Positions 37,475-50,227 of a DNA stretch of 64,000 nt are shown here, piece by piece; positions within the stretch are counted from its first letter, which is position 1; each line of letters begins with the position of its first letter. Origin of the DNA: Manduca sexta (Eukaryota > Arthropoda > Insecta > Lepidoptera > Sphingidae); NCBI RefSeq assembly GCF_014839805.1, contig NC_051120.1:868001-932000 (forward strand). The letters are read 5' to 3'. A program made the position numbers and the translations under genes. A model generated the notes under the pieces. That model ran no database searches, was not told the DNA's origin, and was given only the letters and a program-made list of their open reading frames with translations.

Positions 37475-37625
37475 TATTCACGAGGCGAGCAATGATATAC
37501 ATCACTCGTCTGATATTAAGAGGCAGGCCTTCTTATAAACAGTAGCAACATCACTGACATATTGATAGAAAGCACTGCGGGACATTTCATTGCGCATGTC
37601 ACCCTGCGATATAAACCCATAAGGA
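37475..37625 (+). repeat. Diverged relative of repeat D
   Basis: GTCTGATATTAAGAGGCAGG, ATAAACAGTAGCAACATCAC, GAAAGCACTGCGGGACATTT and CATTGCGCATGTCACCCTGC follow the same order of blocks as repeat D but are clearly a separate subfamily. Confidence 0.55.
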
Positions 37626-37691
37626 GTCTGCCCATTATACTGTTCCATACTATGACCGTGTTAGGAACGTATCAGACAAAAATATATCCTC

Positions 37692-37983
37692 TGTATTGAA
37701 AAGTGTGAGTATACCCTATAGACCGTTCCGTCACCGACCAACACCATCACGTATCATGCACGGACCGTCAGCAATTGTTGGCGAGAATATTTTGTCGAAG
37801 CCGCTACGCTACAGTCACTAATGCCGGGCACCGGCTATGTATTGAAAAGTGTGAGTCTATACTCTCTACACCGTTCCGTCACCGACCAACACCGTCACGT
37901 ATCATGCACGGACCGTCAACAATTGTCAGCGAGAATATGTTGTCCGTGCCGCCTGCTGTCACTAAACCCGGGCACCAGTACGA
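37692..37983. repeat. Two-copy tandem duplication, period 146 bp
   Basis: Unit 1 starts TGTATTGAAAAGTGTGAGTA at 37692 and unit 2 starts TGTATTGAAAAGTGTGAGTC at 37838. Both carry CCGTTCCGTCACCGACCAAC, ATCATGCACGGACCGTCA and a GGGCACC end. The copies differ by scattered substitutions and small gaps. A 91-codon open frame across the second copy has no recognisable product. Confidence 0.85.
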
Positions 37984-40900
37984 GGCATTTTTAATATGTT
38001 CTAGTAGGCATAATAGTCCTTGTTTCTTTTCGTGCCTGACATGTTTATAGCACGGGCATGATACGATCCGGTTATGTGAGCAGACACGTGAGGGGCTTTC
38101 ACAATGTAACGTAAACGCTAAACGTTGAATATAAGACGACTAAAATCAAAAGCCAATCTTCCAAATAAATGGTAAAGAAGAAGACGATATGCACTGACGG
38201 TCTTATCCTTAACTGGCAGATAAAATTTTGTTGAACTTTATGGAACAGACCGTAAGTGTCAAAATATACCTCGTAATGATTGTTTTTTTACAATTCTTAA
38301 CTTTACTAGCTATGTTTTAAAGTCTACAATTTTAATTATAAAACTCTAATATTAAAGAATTTATTTAGCCACAGCTAAGCCGATAATCCTTAGATGGAAT
38401 GGATGGTTGAATCCTTAGGTGGACGATCGCAACTTTTACTATTATTGCCTGTAATATATTGCTCTATGGTGCTGCTATAGTGTAGAGATATGCTATGAGC
38501 CGCGATGATGGGAAACGTAATTAATTTATGGTCGAAAACAATAAACTTACCATATTTTTTTTATAAATACCTGAGCAATTGTGAGTGCAACTAGAGAATG
38601 CTAGAGAATTACTAAAATGAGCAAGAAACTAAGCATCTCATTTCGTAATGTAAGGTGTGAGACTGGACTCTTTATTAAGGCGCGTTTTTAGGTATGTGTA
38701 TGTGTTTTATTACTAAACCTGTTTACCTTGTAAAACTTCGTTGTTAGTTCACGTAAGACAGCATGATTACCACACAATTCAATTAATCATCACATTATTA
38801 AAATGATTATAACAGTTATGTAAGTATTACCAAGAAAAGTATTGACACGTAATCGCTTCTAACGTAGTTTGTACATATTTTTAAAGTAGAAAATCGCAAA
38901 AATGATTTTATATTAAACTATTTCAATGTTAAAATCCGGATTATCTTTAGTATTTATAGATGATAGAATATCCTATATGGGAACTCATAGCTAATTTGTT
39001 ACCCTGAAAAGAAAGTCTCAAAAATACTACCAAAATGTTTCAAACATCACTGGTCAGACTAATTGTTTCAAAGCGTTTATATTTCATGCATCAAAATATT
39101 TTTTAATCGCATAATGAAGCGTAAAAAAGATAAAGGCGACACAAATGTTGAATGCATAATGTGCCACTTAATAAAACGTGTTTTGTTTATGGACACCCCT
39201 CGTCGGGGGCTGGGGGTGCCCTAGCCCTAATGACGTCACAGATAAGATAAACGACCATTTAAAATCATGTAGATTACTATTGATAGACGAGTGAGAGAAA
39301 TATGGTATTGCTAGCTTTTAAAAGTAAATTATACAATGTGTATTAATATTTTAATTTTAATATTCATTGCGTTTAAAGTTTTTATTTTTTAAATAGTCGA
39401 CTCGTTTCTTTACTTTTATATTTTTTTATTTCCCCCCTAATCCGTTAGACTAAACAAAGTTAATTATACCTTTATACAAAACATATAAAAACTCAGAGCA
39501 ATCAAAATAAAGTTGTGCAATAAAAAGGGAAAGGTAATATTAGAAAGTGAACACTTACCGACAAAAATAAACAAATAGAAGTTTTTTTTCACCACTGGCA
39601 ACCCAGAAATGACTGCACAGCGCCGTAACTACAGCATATTAAATTGCATGATGGATGACACTATAATTTAATATTAATGTGTTTTGATAAAACGTTATTA
39701 TAGACGCGTGAAATCGCGCGAGTTTTTTAATTCGTTTCAATTTTAATATTATAATTTGATTATAATATGCGATGGGAGATGTTTTTATCCCCTGGTATGG
39801 TGACATCGCGTTGTTTGATGGATTGTGTCATACTATTTATGCATTTAGAGCAGATTTATGATCAATAATATTATTATGAAATATTATCACCTATTGCATC
39901 GTTTAATTTAAAATTTGTATACGACAGAGGATTTTGATTGATTTAGTCCAATTAATTGGCGAAATTTTTAAGCTCTGGCAATACTATAAACCATAAATAA
40001 GCTACTTTTCCCAACCCTACATTTGGTCATATTTATTTTACCCAATGAAAGCGTAGGGGGCAATTAATAAAATTGATAGACAATAAACAGAGCGATTGGT
40101 TGCGATCGCTCCTGCCCTACAGTTGTTAACGTGCGCCAATCATTGAGAGCTCGGGGTAAAGGGGAAACGCCCACGGACTACTTAGACCTATTTTCAGCGC
40201 ACTAGAAATGGGTGGACGTTTGATGATCTAATTAGAGGTTTATTTTTTAAATAATATTAATCAGATTTATAGGGTCATGCTAAAAATTCAAAGGCTAAAA
40301 TGCAGACTATCAGGCGACAAAATATTTTCAAATCAGTAATGTATAATATATACCAGGCCTGTATTAGCCTGTATTATTCATTGCCTATATTCATTGACTG
40401 AGTGGGTTTGGGTCTTAGACCATGACGTCGGCCTACTGCGGATTGACAGTCTGCATAAACCCTCGAAATTCTTATGGACAATTAAAGAGAACGATAATTG
40501 ATTACGATAAACAGGATTTTTTTATTACTATTTTTATAGAATAAAAAAAACATGTAAATTCGAAAATTCAGAAGTGTGTGATTTGGGTTTTCATCCTCCA
40601 TAGATTGTTTAGCTGGACTGTTGTATTCTCAACTAAGCTATTATGCAGGTAATAAACCTAGTAGGTATTTGTCTTTTCACATACGATCATATTCTCGGAG
40701 AACTAACACGTGTTTTTCTAATGAAACAAAATCACATAAATTTCAATTTCTTAACCTGAAGTCCGAATCCATTGGTTTTACCATCTAAGTAAGGCCACTA
40801 TCTCGATGACGTCATCGAGTCAAAGAAACTGTCTAAAACAAACAACACAACGAACAGATGGCAACATCGACCGGGATTCGATGTAGAGACTAATTGTTAG

Positions 40901-42049
40901 CTATTAGTGATCACTGGCTGTCAACTGACCTGCCGATTGATGACACTCAACCCCAATCTATTTTTAACCTTACACTCATAGTTATAGAGTTGTTACAACC
41001 AAATCCATTTTCGACATCCGTTGACACGTCTGTCCAATCAAATTTGAAACATATTGCATTGGATGTAGAGTTGGGAATGGATGACGGCAGTGTTCCCAAT
41101 ATCTGTTGTACAGATTTGACCTCCGTATTTGTCATCAGTTTAATCAGAATGATAAACAAAATAGCTTTGGATGTACAAATAGGTGTGAATTATTGACGTT
41201 TTGATGTATGTAGTTTTGGTATGGATTAGTGTGAGTTGAAATAGTTTATAAATCATACAAAAAATGGACGTGTCGAAATAAAATATTTTTTTTGACGAAT
41301 CGTCTATTTCGATAGTAATATTGGCTTCCTACTGAGTGGATACTGGAACCTATATTTTGGTTATGGAAAATTTTATGAGCTACTTTTGCACATTTTTTAG
41401 TATAATCAGTTTGATGAGGAAACATTATACTTGGACACCGAATGTTGAAGTTGTAGATTTCATTCCTAAGGCAGGCAATGAAAAATGCATCTTTCGATTT
41501 GAGAAGGAAAGATCACTCGATAAAATCCTTAAAAATATCCAGCGATGGGTTTTATAAAGACCAGGAAAAGAACAATATCGACTTTTATAAAAGTTTAAAG
41601 TATAACATAAATACTTTATCATTTTAAAAGAAGCATAAATATGCAAGAAAGGAAAATATATTTTATAATATCAACTGAAATTCAAAATTTAAATTTAATG
41701 CTATAAAAAGTGTTGACAGTACCATTCACTCACGAGTGAGGTGTGAACGAATGGACACACCTGGTGTCTGTGGATAAAGCTAAGCCCTAATGATGGAAAT
41801 ATGAGGGGAACCAGCGGGATAAACGCTAAGTAAGTAAAAAACTGAATAAAAAGATTTAGCGAAAATCAGAAATGAACCTGTGTTTTTGTCATACTTATTG
41901 TATTATAAGGGTGATAATAATATAATTTTCTTGGCTCCTTTTATACGATTATAGTCTTTCATGAATATTTATGCACGCTTATATCTAAAGAGTAGGCAGA
42001 ATTTCAATTACATTTTCTAAAAGAGTTTCTGAATCGTCATATTAGGTAT
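37984..42049. other. Intron 2, apart from the SINE-A relic at 40355-40520
   Basis: No exon recognised. 39195-39240 is GC-rich (GGACACCCCTCGTCGGGGGC), and 40100-40200 is a GC-richer islet. The 100-codon frame at 40894-41196 contains two similar units, ATTGCATTGGATGTAGAG and ATAGCTTTGGATGTACAA, but no known domain. Confidence 0.45.
40355..40520 (-). repeat. SINE-A fragment, strongly diverged
   Basis: In reverse orientation, GCCTGTATTAGCCTGTATTA, GGCCTACTGCGGATTGACAG and CCTCGAAATTCTTATGGA align with the family. Many substitutions and deletions indicate an old copy. Confidence 0.6.
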
Positions 42050-42262
42050 TTTAATCTATAGTACTATATATAAAGTTGAAAAGTTTGATTGTTTGAACGT
42101 GCTTATCTTAGAAACTACTAAATCGATATTAATTTCATTTCACTAATAGAAAGCTACATTATTCTTGAGTGCTAAAAGCTACTTCTATACTGGGAAAATA
42201 TAAAGCAGGATTTTTATCCCAGAAAATATTTTCACGCGGGCGGAGTCGCGATCTAGTTCATA
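42050..42262 (+). repeat. Repeat F fragment
   Basis: TTAGAAACTACTAAATCGAT, AGAAAGCTACATTATTCTTG and CACGCGGGCGGAGTCG. Collinear with 59515-59690, with which it shares the exact 16-base end motif. Confidence 0.7.
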
Positions 42263-42649
42263 TAGAGCACTGTATATTCGTATTGGATCTAAAATAACTA
42301 CGATCATCATACTAATCAATTCCAAAGCCAATAAGACACTTCATCTACTAAAACTTATAGGCATTACAAGATTTATCAAGTGATGTATACATACATATGC
42401 ATGTATGTACTACCCTACAACGTTTCGAACATAATCATCTCATTCAATAACATACAATAGTAAACCGAATTAATCATGTGGGTAATCCGTAGAAAATCAA
42501 TTTCCCATTTCGGACACAAGATGTCGCTGTACCGAGGGCACATAATCAGCGGCAGGCGGCGGCGATATTAAAAAACAATCAGCGCCGCATTACCATCACA
42601 ACGGCGCTAATTCGAATGATCGAATGTTTGTTTACGATTTATTGATTAG

Positions 42650-42872
42650 TTAGTATTCGCTCGCGGCTTCACCCGCGTGAAAAGCCATTTCCAAAATGAA
42701 AATGGAACATTCTAGGTAGAAAGTAGCCTTCGTAATTCGGGAATTACGCTAACTTTCACAAAGTTTCATCCAAATTTACTGATTTAATGAGCGACTAAGC
42801 ATTACATAGTTATTCGCTTAGGACTATATGATACTAGTGACCTGCCCTGGGTTCGCTCGGGTAGCACTAATT
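42650..42872 (-). repeat. Repeat F fragment, reversed
   Basis: TCGCTCGCGGCTTCACCCGC, GAAAGTAGCCTTCGTAATTC, TTCACAAAGTTTCATCCAAA and GTGACCTGCCCTGGGTTCGC. It lies 390 bp from the + strand fragment at 42050-42262, in inverted orientation. Confidence 0.6.
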
Positions 42873-44159
42873 ATCTATAGCCAGATTACTTCTGGTGGTC
42901 TAATCGCTGCCAACTTCACAGAATCATCCGCTAGGTTTATAATAAAATTACCTAGAATTTCATTAAAATCGCCGCCGTTTTTGAGTCGATAGAGAACATA
43001 CACACACTCATACATATAAATAGATAAGGTAACATTATTAACCAAACCTTTCGCACCTCCAAAATGATAACATAAGAGTAAACGAACTGTAGCAAGACGC
43101 GCAGGGGCGGCGCCTATAAAAATGCAAATGGCGGTGTCGACAAGGGATTTGGCGGTATCAATCACGCACTCCTTATTATTGCGGGATTCGTGCGGGATTC
43201 GCCACGTTTATTGTTTCCGAGGACCGGGACAGTCCCGGATTACCGGTTTGTTTTGGATGTAAATATTGGTTTGCATTTTGATATTTAAATTATGAGTTAG
43301 ATATTTGCTTTCCAGGGTTCCAACTCTTCGGCTCTCCTCTAGGCTGTTTCCCTGTAATGCCCGGAGCACATTCCTGATTATTTTGACATTGTGTTTAAGG
43401 ACAGTGGAGACTACTTGATGCTAGCACTACGCTTGGCGTATTTTAATGTTTGTGTTATTTAACCAATGCAAGATAAACTTTTAATATAACGAATACAAAG
43501 TCAATATTGCTATGGCCAATAGTCGCAAATATTTCGACAAAAACGCTAAATGTATTGCCATTATATTAGGTGCCTATTCACAGGGCGACTGGCCGATACT
43601 TGAAAAAAAGCATACATTATAATCTTAGTTAAAAGTTCGAACAATGAAATGATAATATATTTGCACCATTTTTTTCCTTTCTTAAATTTGGAATAGTAAA
43701 TATGCATGTATAGTATAATAGTCTTTAAAAATAAAAGTATTCTAGTAGATTAAATATCTCGATTAAATGATTATAGTCTTTGTTTCAACTTTACACGCAA
43801 AAATGATGCTTAAACAAATATACCTAAACGCGTATAAATTGTGCGAGTGCGTATAGATCGTACATACCGCTTATTTACATATACATTGGGTATAAATCTG
43901 TGAGGATCCCTCCGCCCTCGTGTTGAGAGGGATTGAGATTCCTCACGTCATTCCAGGTACGTGGATTAGTATGTACCTTTTACAATGTATGGAGATTTGG
44001 CAAGTTGAGAATTGTTGATTTTTTAGGAAAGATGGTGTTTGATGATTAGGATTTTTAATTTCATTTGCGTTTATTTTAGGCATTTTTACTTGCAAGGGAT
44101 ACATGTTTACGAAAAACTACCTTCAAAACGTCCCATTTTTTATAGGCTATATTCTAACC
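42873..44159. other. Intron 2 section
   Basis: No gene or repeat recognised beyond a moderately GC-rich stretch at 43080-43240. Just upstream, 42500-42640 is CG-rich and includes a forkhead-like TGTTTAC (42629-42635). Confidence 0.4.
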
Positions 44160-44470
44160 TTTTTTTTTATTGCTTTGAATGACGAGACGAGCTTGCCGTT
44201 CGCCGTATGGTAAGCGATACGACTGCTCATAAACAGTATAAACACCATCCAACATATTGAATTACAAAGTATTGTTTGGTATTCCACTGCGCTCGCCATC
44301 CTGAGACATGAGATGTTAAGTCTTATTGTGTCCAGTAGTTACACTAGCTACAATTTCTTCAAAGCTGAACACAACAGTAACTTCACACTGCTGCTTAGCG
44401 GCAGAAATAGACATTGCGGTGGTACCTACCCAGACTGACTCACATATGAGACACCTACCACCAGTAAGTT
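44160..44470 (+). repeat. Repeat D, copy 2
   Basis: The best-preserved copy: TTTATTGCTTTGAATGACGA, TGGTAAGCGATACGACTGCT, ATTCCACTGCGCTCGCCATC, GACATTGCGGTGGTACCTAC and ACCTACCACCAGTAAG. It is collinear with 17360-17664 throughout. Confidence 0.85.
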
Positions 44471-45048
44471 TACCACCTAAATTTCCGATCGATACAATCC
44501 CAGAACACTTAAAAAAATCAATTAATTCCCATCACATATCACGATACTGGAACTAAATTAACTGGCTGCCAATAATAGTTAGCCGCCTTTATCTTAATAA
44601 CATCGGGATTAATACATCACTCGGTGAAGCAGCCATAACACGCACGACCGTCCGTCCGACCGTCCGTCTGTCCGTCACACGACGCTTGACAAATGAAACG
44701 GCACCGATATAATCTAGCACGACTACCCGGCCATGTTAAAAAGGATTAAAATTCAAACATCCACCAACTAATTTACGACCTTTTATTATTGAATATTATT
44801 TCTGTTTAACTTTAACTGCGAAGCGAATTAACGAATGTCTATAAATAATGAGAAATGGACTTTAAAATCGGTCGATAGAGTTCAAGTTGCGATGCAATGT
44901 TATGGGTGGTTAGGAGTCGATAGAACACAAGATGGCGGATTGTGTCAAAATGGTAATGATTGCGCGAGACAGGCCGGAATGCTGTTCGGTAGCTGCCGAC
45001 GATTTCATTAATGACATTAGACACACTAATGAGTTTTTTAAATCGGCC

Positions 45049-45075
45049 GGGGGGCGGGGAGGGGGCCGGTGCGGG
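45049..45075 (+). other. Potential G-quadruplex motif
   Basis: Four G runs of at least three (45049-45054, 45056-45059, 45061-45065, 45073-45075) with loops of one, one and seven bases. It is part of a G-rich patch in intron 2. Structure formation is inferred from the motif only. Confidence 0.5.
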
Positions 45076-45937
45076 CGGAGGGAGCGCGTGACATAGATAA
45101 CACGACTTACGGATGATGTCGCGCGGCGAGCGTTACATGAGCTTTAAGTTTAGAGTGTAATCGTGAAGGATACTTTTAGAAGCTTAGTTTGAACTTTGAA
45201 AGTTAATTCTGAATTAATGGACACTGATGGGTGTGAAATGTTAAGAAAACGTTTGAGAATAATTAGCTCGAGTAAGCTCGTTGATTACTGTTAGTATGTT
45301 AGTTTTAAATCTTAATTTTCTCTACAATTATATTATAACTCTAAGACGCAGCGCAGACGTTAATAATTTGTTACCCAGAAACATGAAACAGTTGTTTTTG
45401 CTACTTCAGCTATTGACTATTTTACAATTTAGCATCTAGACAGCTGCGGAACTCCTAATAAAAACAAATTACCTTTTAACCTATAAAAGATATTAACCAA
45501 GACAGTAAAACCTAAAGGACGATCATCAAATGCCAATCAAAAGTATATTAAGTTAAAATCAATTAAATAAATCATCGATGTCGAACAGTTCTCACGTGTC
45601 GTGCGCGATGGGCCGCGTGATACGATACCCATCACGCCGCTCTTAATCACGTTAATGTGATACAAATTAAACACGCCGCCTTTTAAAGTCATGAGGTTGA
45701 CTGACGTTTGTCGAGTGTATGTTTGTGGTAGTAAAGGTAGCATGCGATCGCGCATTATTCTTTCTCAAGATCACATTTTGTTAGATGTTAGGTCTTGTGT
45801 AGGGAACGAATCTTTTGCCATTTCCTTACCAAAATTCTATACTCCAAAATTGACATTTGAACAGAAAAGAATATTTTACAAGAACAGGTAGTAAAGTATT
45901 TTATGTCTTGTACATATGTCAGTATAAGATTGGAATA

Positions 45938-46068
45938 AGTACCCGATATGGCGATAGACCCGATCTTTCATATCCATGGTATTGAAGACACATTGCACAA
46001 ATGGGTGCCGTTGTTGCAAGAACCTTTCCCCATTAAAGATATATGCGTGATGTATGTGTGTGGAAATA
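45938..46068 (+). repeat. SINE-B 3' fragment, diverged
   Basis: GTACCCGATATGGCGATAGA starts the match. After a degraded middle come CAAATGGGTGCCGTTGTTGC, CCCCATTAAAGATATATGCG and GATGTATGTGTGTG. It forms part of a spurious 111-codon open frame (45948-46283). Confidence 0.65.
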
Positions 46069-46404
46069 CTTCACAAAATATAAGTCTAAGGAAAGCATTA
46101 CATTTAAAGATTTTTGACTTGAGATATGAATTTGATTACTTTATCCAATTAACTGATGCTGTTGACTTATTTAATAAACATACACACATATCATACGTCT
46201 ACTTAATGACAGATACTACAATACGTAAGTCACGGATCAACGCCTCCTTACCAAAGACATTTTGCATAGCGCTAATAACCTAGGTTCTAATTTTAAATGT
46301 TGAGCAATTATTTGTACGAGTTTTCAATCCAAAACAACAGTTAAGCTGAAATGAAATTTATGCCCAATACAATAACCTCTATATTTATCCCATATATGCT
46401 GGTG

Positions 46405-46635
46405 GTAGGATATATTGTATATCCGCCCGGATAGCGACCACCGTACACAAGGTGTTACAACCCGCCATAGTGGCCCACGTAAGTGTGTCGTGCTCTCAGC
46501 TTGTGCATAATCGGTTCCAACAGGCCGGTATAATTGTGTCGACTGCGAAGGGGTAATCATCTCTCGTCAGTCGACATTCTATTGGACTCCACTCCACTTA
46601 CCATCAGGTGCAATCACTTAGCCGTGCACGTATGA
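46405..46635 (+). repeat. Repeat E, copy 4
   Basis: ATATCCGCCCGGATAGCGAC, GTAATCATCTCTCGTCAGT and ACTTACCATCAGGTGCAATC are collinear with copy 1 and similarly well preserved. Confidence 0.85.
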
Positions 46636-47139
46636 AAACACATTAGAAATACTCATGGGTTATTGTTATTTTACCCTTTTTGGCATTAAGACTTGATATT
46701 TAGTACATTCACAATAGCTTTTATAGGGCATAGCCCACGAACGCAATGCGATTCCCGTCACGTAATCTCAAAGACATTTGCGTTTTAATTAATGAAGTGC
46801 TCCAGTTACATACAAAAACATTGGCAGTAAACCGGCGGTTATTGCTCTGTCGGATTACGCGGCGGTTTGCGTTATGGTTACATTCATTATAATATTAATT
46901 ATTAGCTAACTCGTGCCCGGGGGACGCGTACTGATCGCATGCTCGATTGTGAATGTAATTTTAGTTACGTTTAGATTTGGGGGTAGTTTTGAAGTACTAT
47001 TGTGTTGTAAAGTGATAGTAGAAAACGGAGTATTTGTATATTGAAAGAAAAGTAATAAAAAAGGGTAAGATTAAGAGTTATGGCACACGAATCAACCATT
47101 TTTAGAATTCTTTTCTGTTTATTCTTTACTTTGTTTGTA

Positions 47140-47245
47140 TACTTATATCTACAAAATTACTGAACGGATTTTAACGTAATTTTCACAGGTAGATAGGGTA
47201 AATTGTAAAGCAGAATATAGGCTTTGATTAATTAAAGTACGGCCG
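47140..47245 (+). repeat. Repeat F short fragment
   Basis: ACAAAATTACTGAACGGATT and TTTTCACAGGTAGATAGGGT resemble the central part of repeat F. Confidence 0.45.
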
Positions 47246-47327
47246 TGTGAAGGTATGTAATGCTAACTAGGTATATCTACTCGTAGCGTAGTTGAGACTT
47301 CGTTGCATTGTAGTCTTTGTTATGTTG

Positions 47328-47450
47328 TGTGTGAAGTCAACCAATCCGCATTAGGCCAGCGCGGTAGACTAAGGCCTAATCCTTCTCAGTAGTAGAGGAG
47401 GTCCGTGCCCAGCACTGGGACAATATATAGGACAGGGCTGATGTTTTTTT
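47328..47450 (+). repeat. SINE-A 3' fragment
   Basis: The last third is well preserved: CCAATCCGCATTAGGCCAGC, CTCAGTAGTAGAGGAGGTCC, and the ACAGGGCTGATG tail followed by a T run. Confidence 0.85.
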
Positions 47451-49077
47451 ATTAATATGCAGTTGTAAGTTCGTATTCCTATGTTTGCACTACATTAAGT
47501 TCATAATAGTTCAATACCGACAGAAGAAGCGTCGTTCTTAAAAATAAAGTAAGTTTCGAGTGTAGAGATGTATATGCTATCGGTACCCCTCACAAACATT
47601 TTCCCATCAAAGCAGTGAAATATACAAAACAATAATTTTAATTTTATTCAAACGCAACAAGAGCCAATAAAATCTCCGATCAGCGGCAATTGTTCTGCGG
47701 ACTGTACTTTAAAGCGCGTAAGCCCCGAAGACGCGGGCGACATCTGTCGACGTAATTGAGGGATTACGTAGATAATTGAAACCGTGCGAGCGGGACGGAT
47801 GCATACACAACAAATTGGAGTGAAAAAGACGGACAACATCACTCAAGGCTGTGTTTAAACGGAACGGTTAACAGCGTGTCTTCTTGTATATTGTATTATC
47901 TTTTATGCTCGATTAATCTTGCCGGCTAGTGTGTTGTTGGGGTGAAAAGGACTTTAGCGTGTCGGGTTAAGGTGTGTTTTTGAGTGTTACAAATTTTTCG
48001 CGATAAATAATTGTTTCGGTGTAAAATTGTAGTGTTTTCGTCGTGTCGGACGGTTCGTAGGATGTTTGCGAAGGTAATCTGCTGTAACGAGACGCCGTTT
48101 CGACAATTGACAAATTTCAACGTTGTTTGGATTTAATTAACACTAATTGCTGAAGTTTGTTTGGATGAGTGTCGTTTCGGCATGATTTGTTTTAAGAAAG
48201 TGTGACAGTCAAAAATGGTGCCACGTGAAGTTGAGTCAAAAGTTGTGTTATGAAAATTATTTACTTGTGCAATAATAATTTAATTCTTTGTTATTGTCCC
48301 AACAATAACAATATGTAACAAACTATTTACTGTCTTTAAAGTTGAAAATTGCGATGCTTTGTCTTTCAGCTACGACCTATTAACCTGGCATATAAACTAA
48401 ACCGGATGATCAAGTCATCTTCATCCAAAAGTTAAATAGAATCGCTACTAAGCAATGTATTTTAACAATAAACCATAAACTTCCTAAGAAGCAACACAAC
48501 ATTTTTAAGTTTTCGTTTCACTCATAGAAATTCAATTGTACTCGATACGAAATGACTCTTGTATATAGTATTTTTAACCGTATTCAAATAAAGGGGAAGG
48601 ATCTCGATTATGTTTGTAATAAAAAAAAAAGCTGAACATATCTCAGCATACAATGTTTTTCTTACCTAATTTAACAATTATATGCATTAAATTTATGTAA
48701 CCTCAATTTAACTCATAAACCACGTACAAAATTTTGTTGCAATGCTTCGAACTTTAACCAATTTGAATCCAATAAAACCAAACTTACAATAACTAAAAAA
48801 AACATACTAAGTAGCGTTAAACCAACTTAATTAAAGCCAATGAGCTTATAAAGCGATAGATGAACTTAAGAAACGATAAAATTAATTAAATTAATATAAT
48901 CGTGTCGCTGCGATAGATTTGATTGAGCCGGAAACGTCAATCGTCTTGGAACGACAAAAAAAACTACAAACTTTTTAACACGCAGGTAGCGTGGAGAATG
49001 GAGTGAACTCTTTCGATATATAGAGAATGGAATGGTTTTCATATGCAGTTGTTAAGTGAATTGGCAAGTGTGAGAGA
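47451..49077. other. Intron 2 section
   Basis: 47655-47840 is CG-richer than its surroundings and looks non-repetitive, so it is a regulatory candidate. The rest is AT-rich with no gene. Confidence 0.4.
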
Positions 49078-49305
49078 TGCCTCTATAGCGCAGTGGTATT
49101 GCGTACGTTTAACACTTTTATCCTGAGGTTTCGGGTTCGAATCCCGGGTCGGGTACTAGCCCAGTACTAGCCCAGTCTCGAATTTGTGCCCAATATGGGG
49201 ATAGCCTCGCCTCCTATCACATCATGGGATACATGACGTGAAATGGATGCATCTATTGTGTCTACATATCCCTGTTGGAATAAAAAGCGCGTGTGTGTGA
49301 GAGAG
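49078..49305 (+). repeat. SINE-B, full-length with a small internal duplication
   Basis: The head is TGCCTCTATAGCGCAGTGGT with B box GGGTTCGAATCC (about 49133-49144). The unit TACTAGCCCAG occurs twice in tandem where the family has one. The body continues with ATCACATCATGGGATAC, and the tail is GTGTGTGTGAGAGAGAC. The head is more tRNA-like than in the other copies. Confidence 0.85.
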
Positions 49306-49904
49306 ACAAAACAAAAGTGCGGCCAATTGCTGTCTTTTTCTAAGAAAGGTGATGTAACTTATCCAAAGCGGAATATTTAGTATTAGTGCTTACACGTAAA
49401 AATTGACAATACGGTGCTACCTAACAAAACATAATCGCAAACAAACAACTAACCCGGAGTGAACTTATTTACGCAAACAAACGACTGACTTCTTACTGAA
49501 CTTACTTAAATGTATAAGTAGTTTGAGCTAGCCAGCTGATGAATGATTTACTAATAACAACGGAACTTTAGAAATATTTTAAATAAACGATCAAAATAAC
49601 AAGTGTGTTGTTTCTCAAACTCGTAAACCTGTTAACATAGTTCAATGTTTGTCAGTAAAGATAATACAATTACACACAAGTACATCGAATCCGCCCTTCA
49701 TCCGCATATTGTGACGATAATGGCATGTCGTGCGAATGTTCGCGAACGTCGACATTACATACGTGCCGTGTTTCGGACACATTCAGTATTATTCATACGA
49801 AGACGCGGCGCTCTTTGATGTTACGGACATAGGAAACTGCGGAGAAGGTGTTGGATTCTATGGAAACGGCTTCGTATAATCGCTTTAAAGGTTGTTTATT
49901 AATG
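49306..49904. other. Intron 2 section upstream of the mariner
   Basis: No gene or recognised repeat. Somewhat CpG-rich at 49690-49820. Confidence 0.4.
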
Positions 49905-50075
49905 ACTAGCTTTTTCCTGCGGCTCCACTCGTGTGAAAAAGGTTTTCCGTGATAAATATTTCGCCGGTATTAAAGTAGCCTAAAGGACTGAGGAGTAATG
50001 TAGCTTCCTATTAGTAAAAAAAAAATCAAAATCGGTGTAGTAGTTCCTGAGATTAGCGAGATGAAACCAACAAAC
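49905..50075 (-). repeat. Repeat F fragment beside the mariner
   Basis: Reverse orientation: CCTGCGGCTCCACTCGTGTG, GTAATGTAGCTTCCTATTAG, ATCGGTGTAGTAGTTCCTGA. It ends about 30 bases before the mariner TA site at 50102. Confidence 0.6.
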
Positions 50076-50103
50076 TCATTCTTAAATTTTATATATTATT
50101 ATA

Positions 50104-50126
50104 CCTAGTCTTGCCATAAATATTGT
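50104..50126 (+). repeat. Left terminal inverted repeat of mariner
   Basis: The repeat begins CCTAGTCTTGCCATAAATAT right after the TA at 50102-50103. It pairs with 51388-51410 over 23 bp with three mismatches (positions 2, 9 and 20). Confidence 0.9.
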
Positions 50127-50227
50127 AATAAAGAAAAAAGAAAATTGTTAACTGCAAATAACATTTATTACTTTTACAGTGTGTCAGTTTAATACATAAA
50201 TATAAAACAATTAAAAATATAAAAAGC

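Larger units (their letters stand above)
44471..47139. other. Intron 2 section apart from listed repeats
   Basis: A low-complexity GTCCGTCC-type run at about 44648-44676, the G-quadruplex motif at 45049-45075, and a CG-rich islet at 46780-46950 are visible. No exon seen. Confidence 0.45.

Noticed and set aside
40894..41196. 100-codon open frame with two similar IALDV-type units
   Set aside because: No recognised family, no supporting start or splice signals, and chance open frames of this size are expected in 64 kb; left as unassigned intron.
45948..46283. 111-codon open frame
   Set aside because: Its first part is a degraded SINE-B; the remainder has no known domain.
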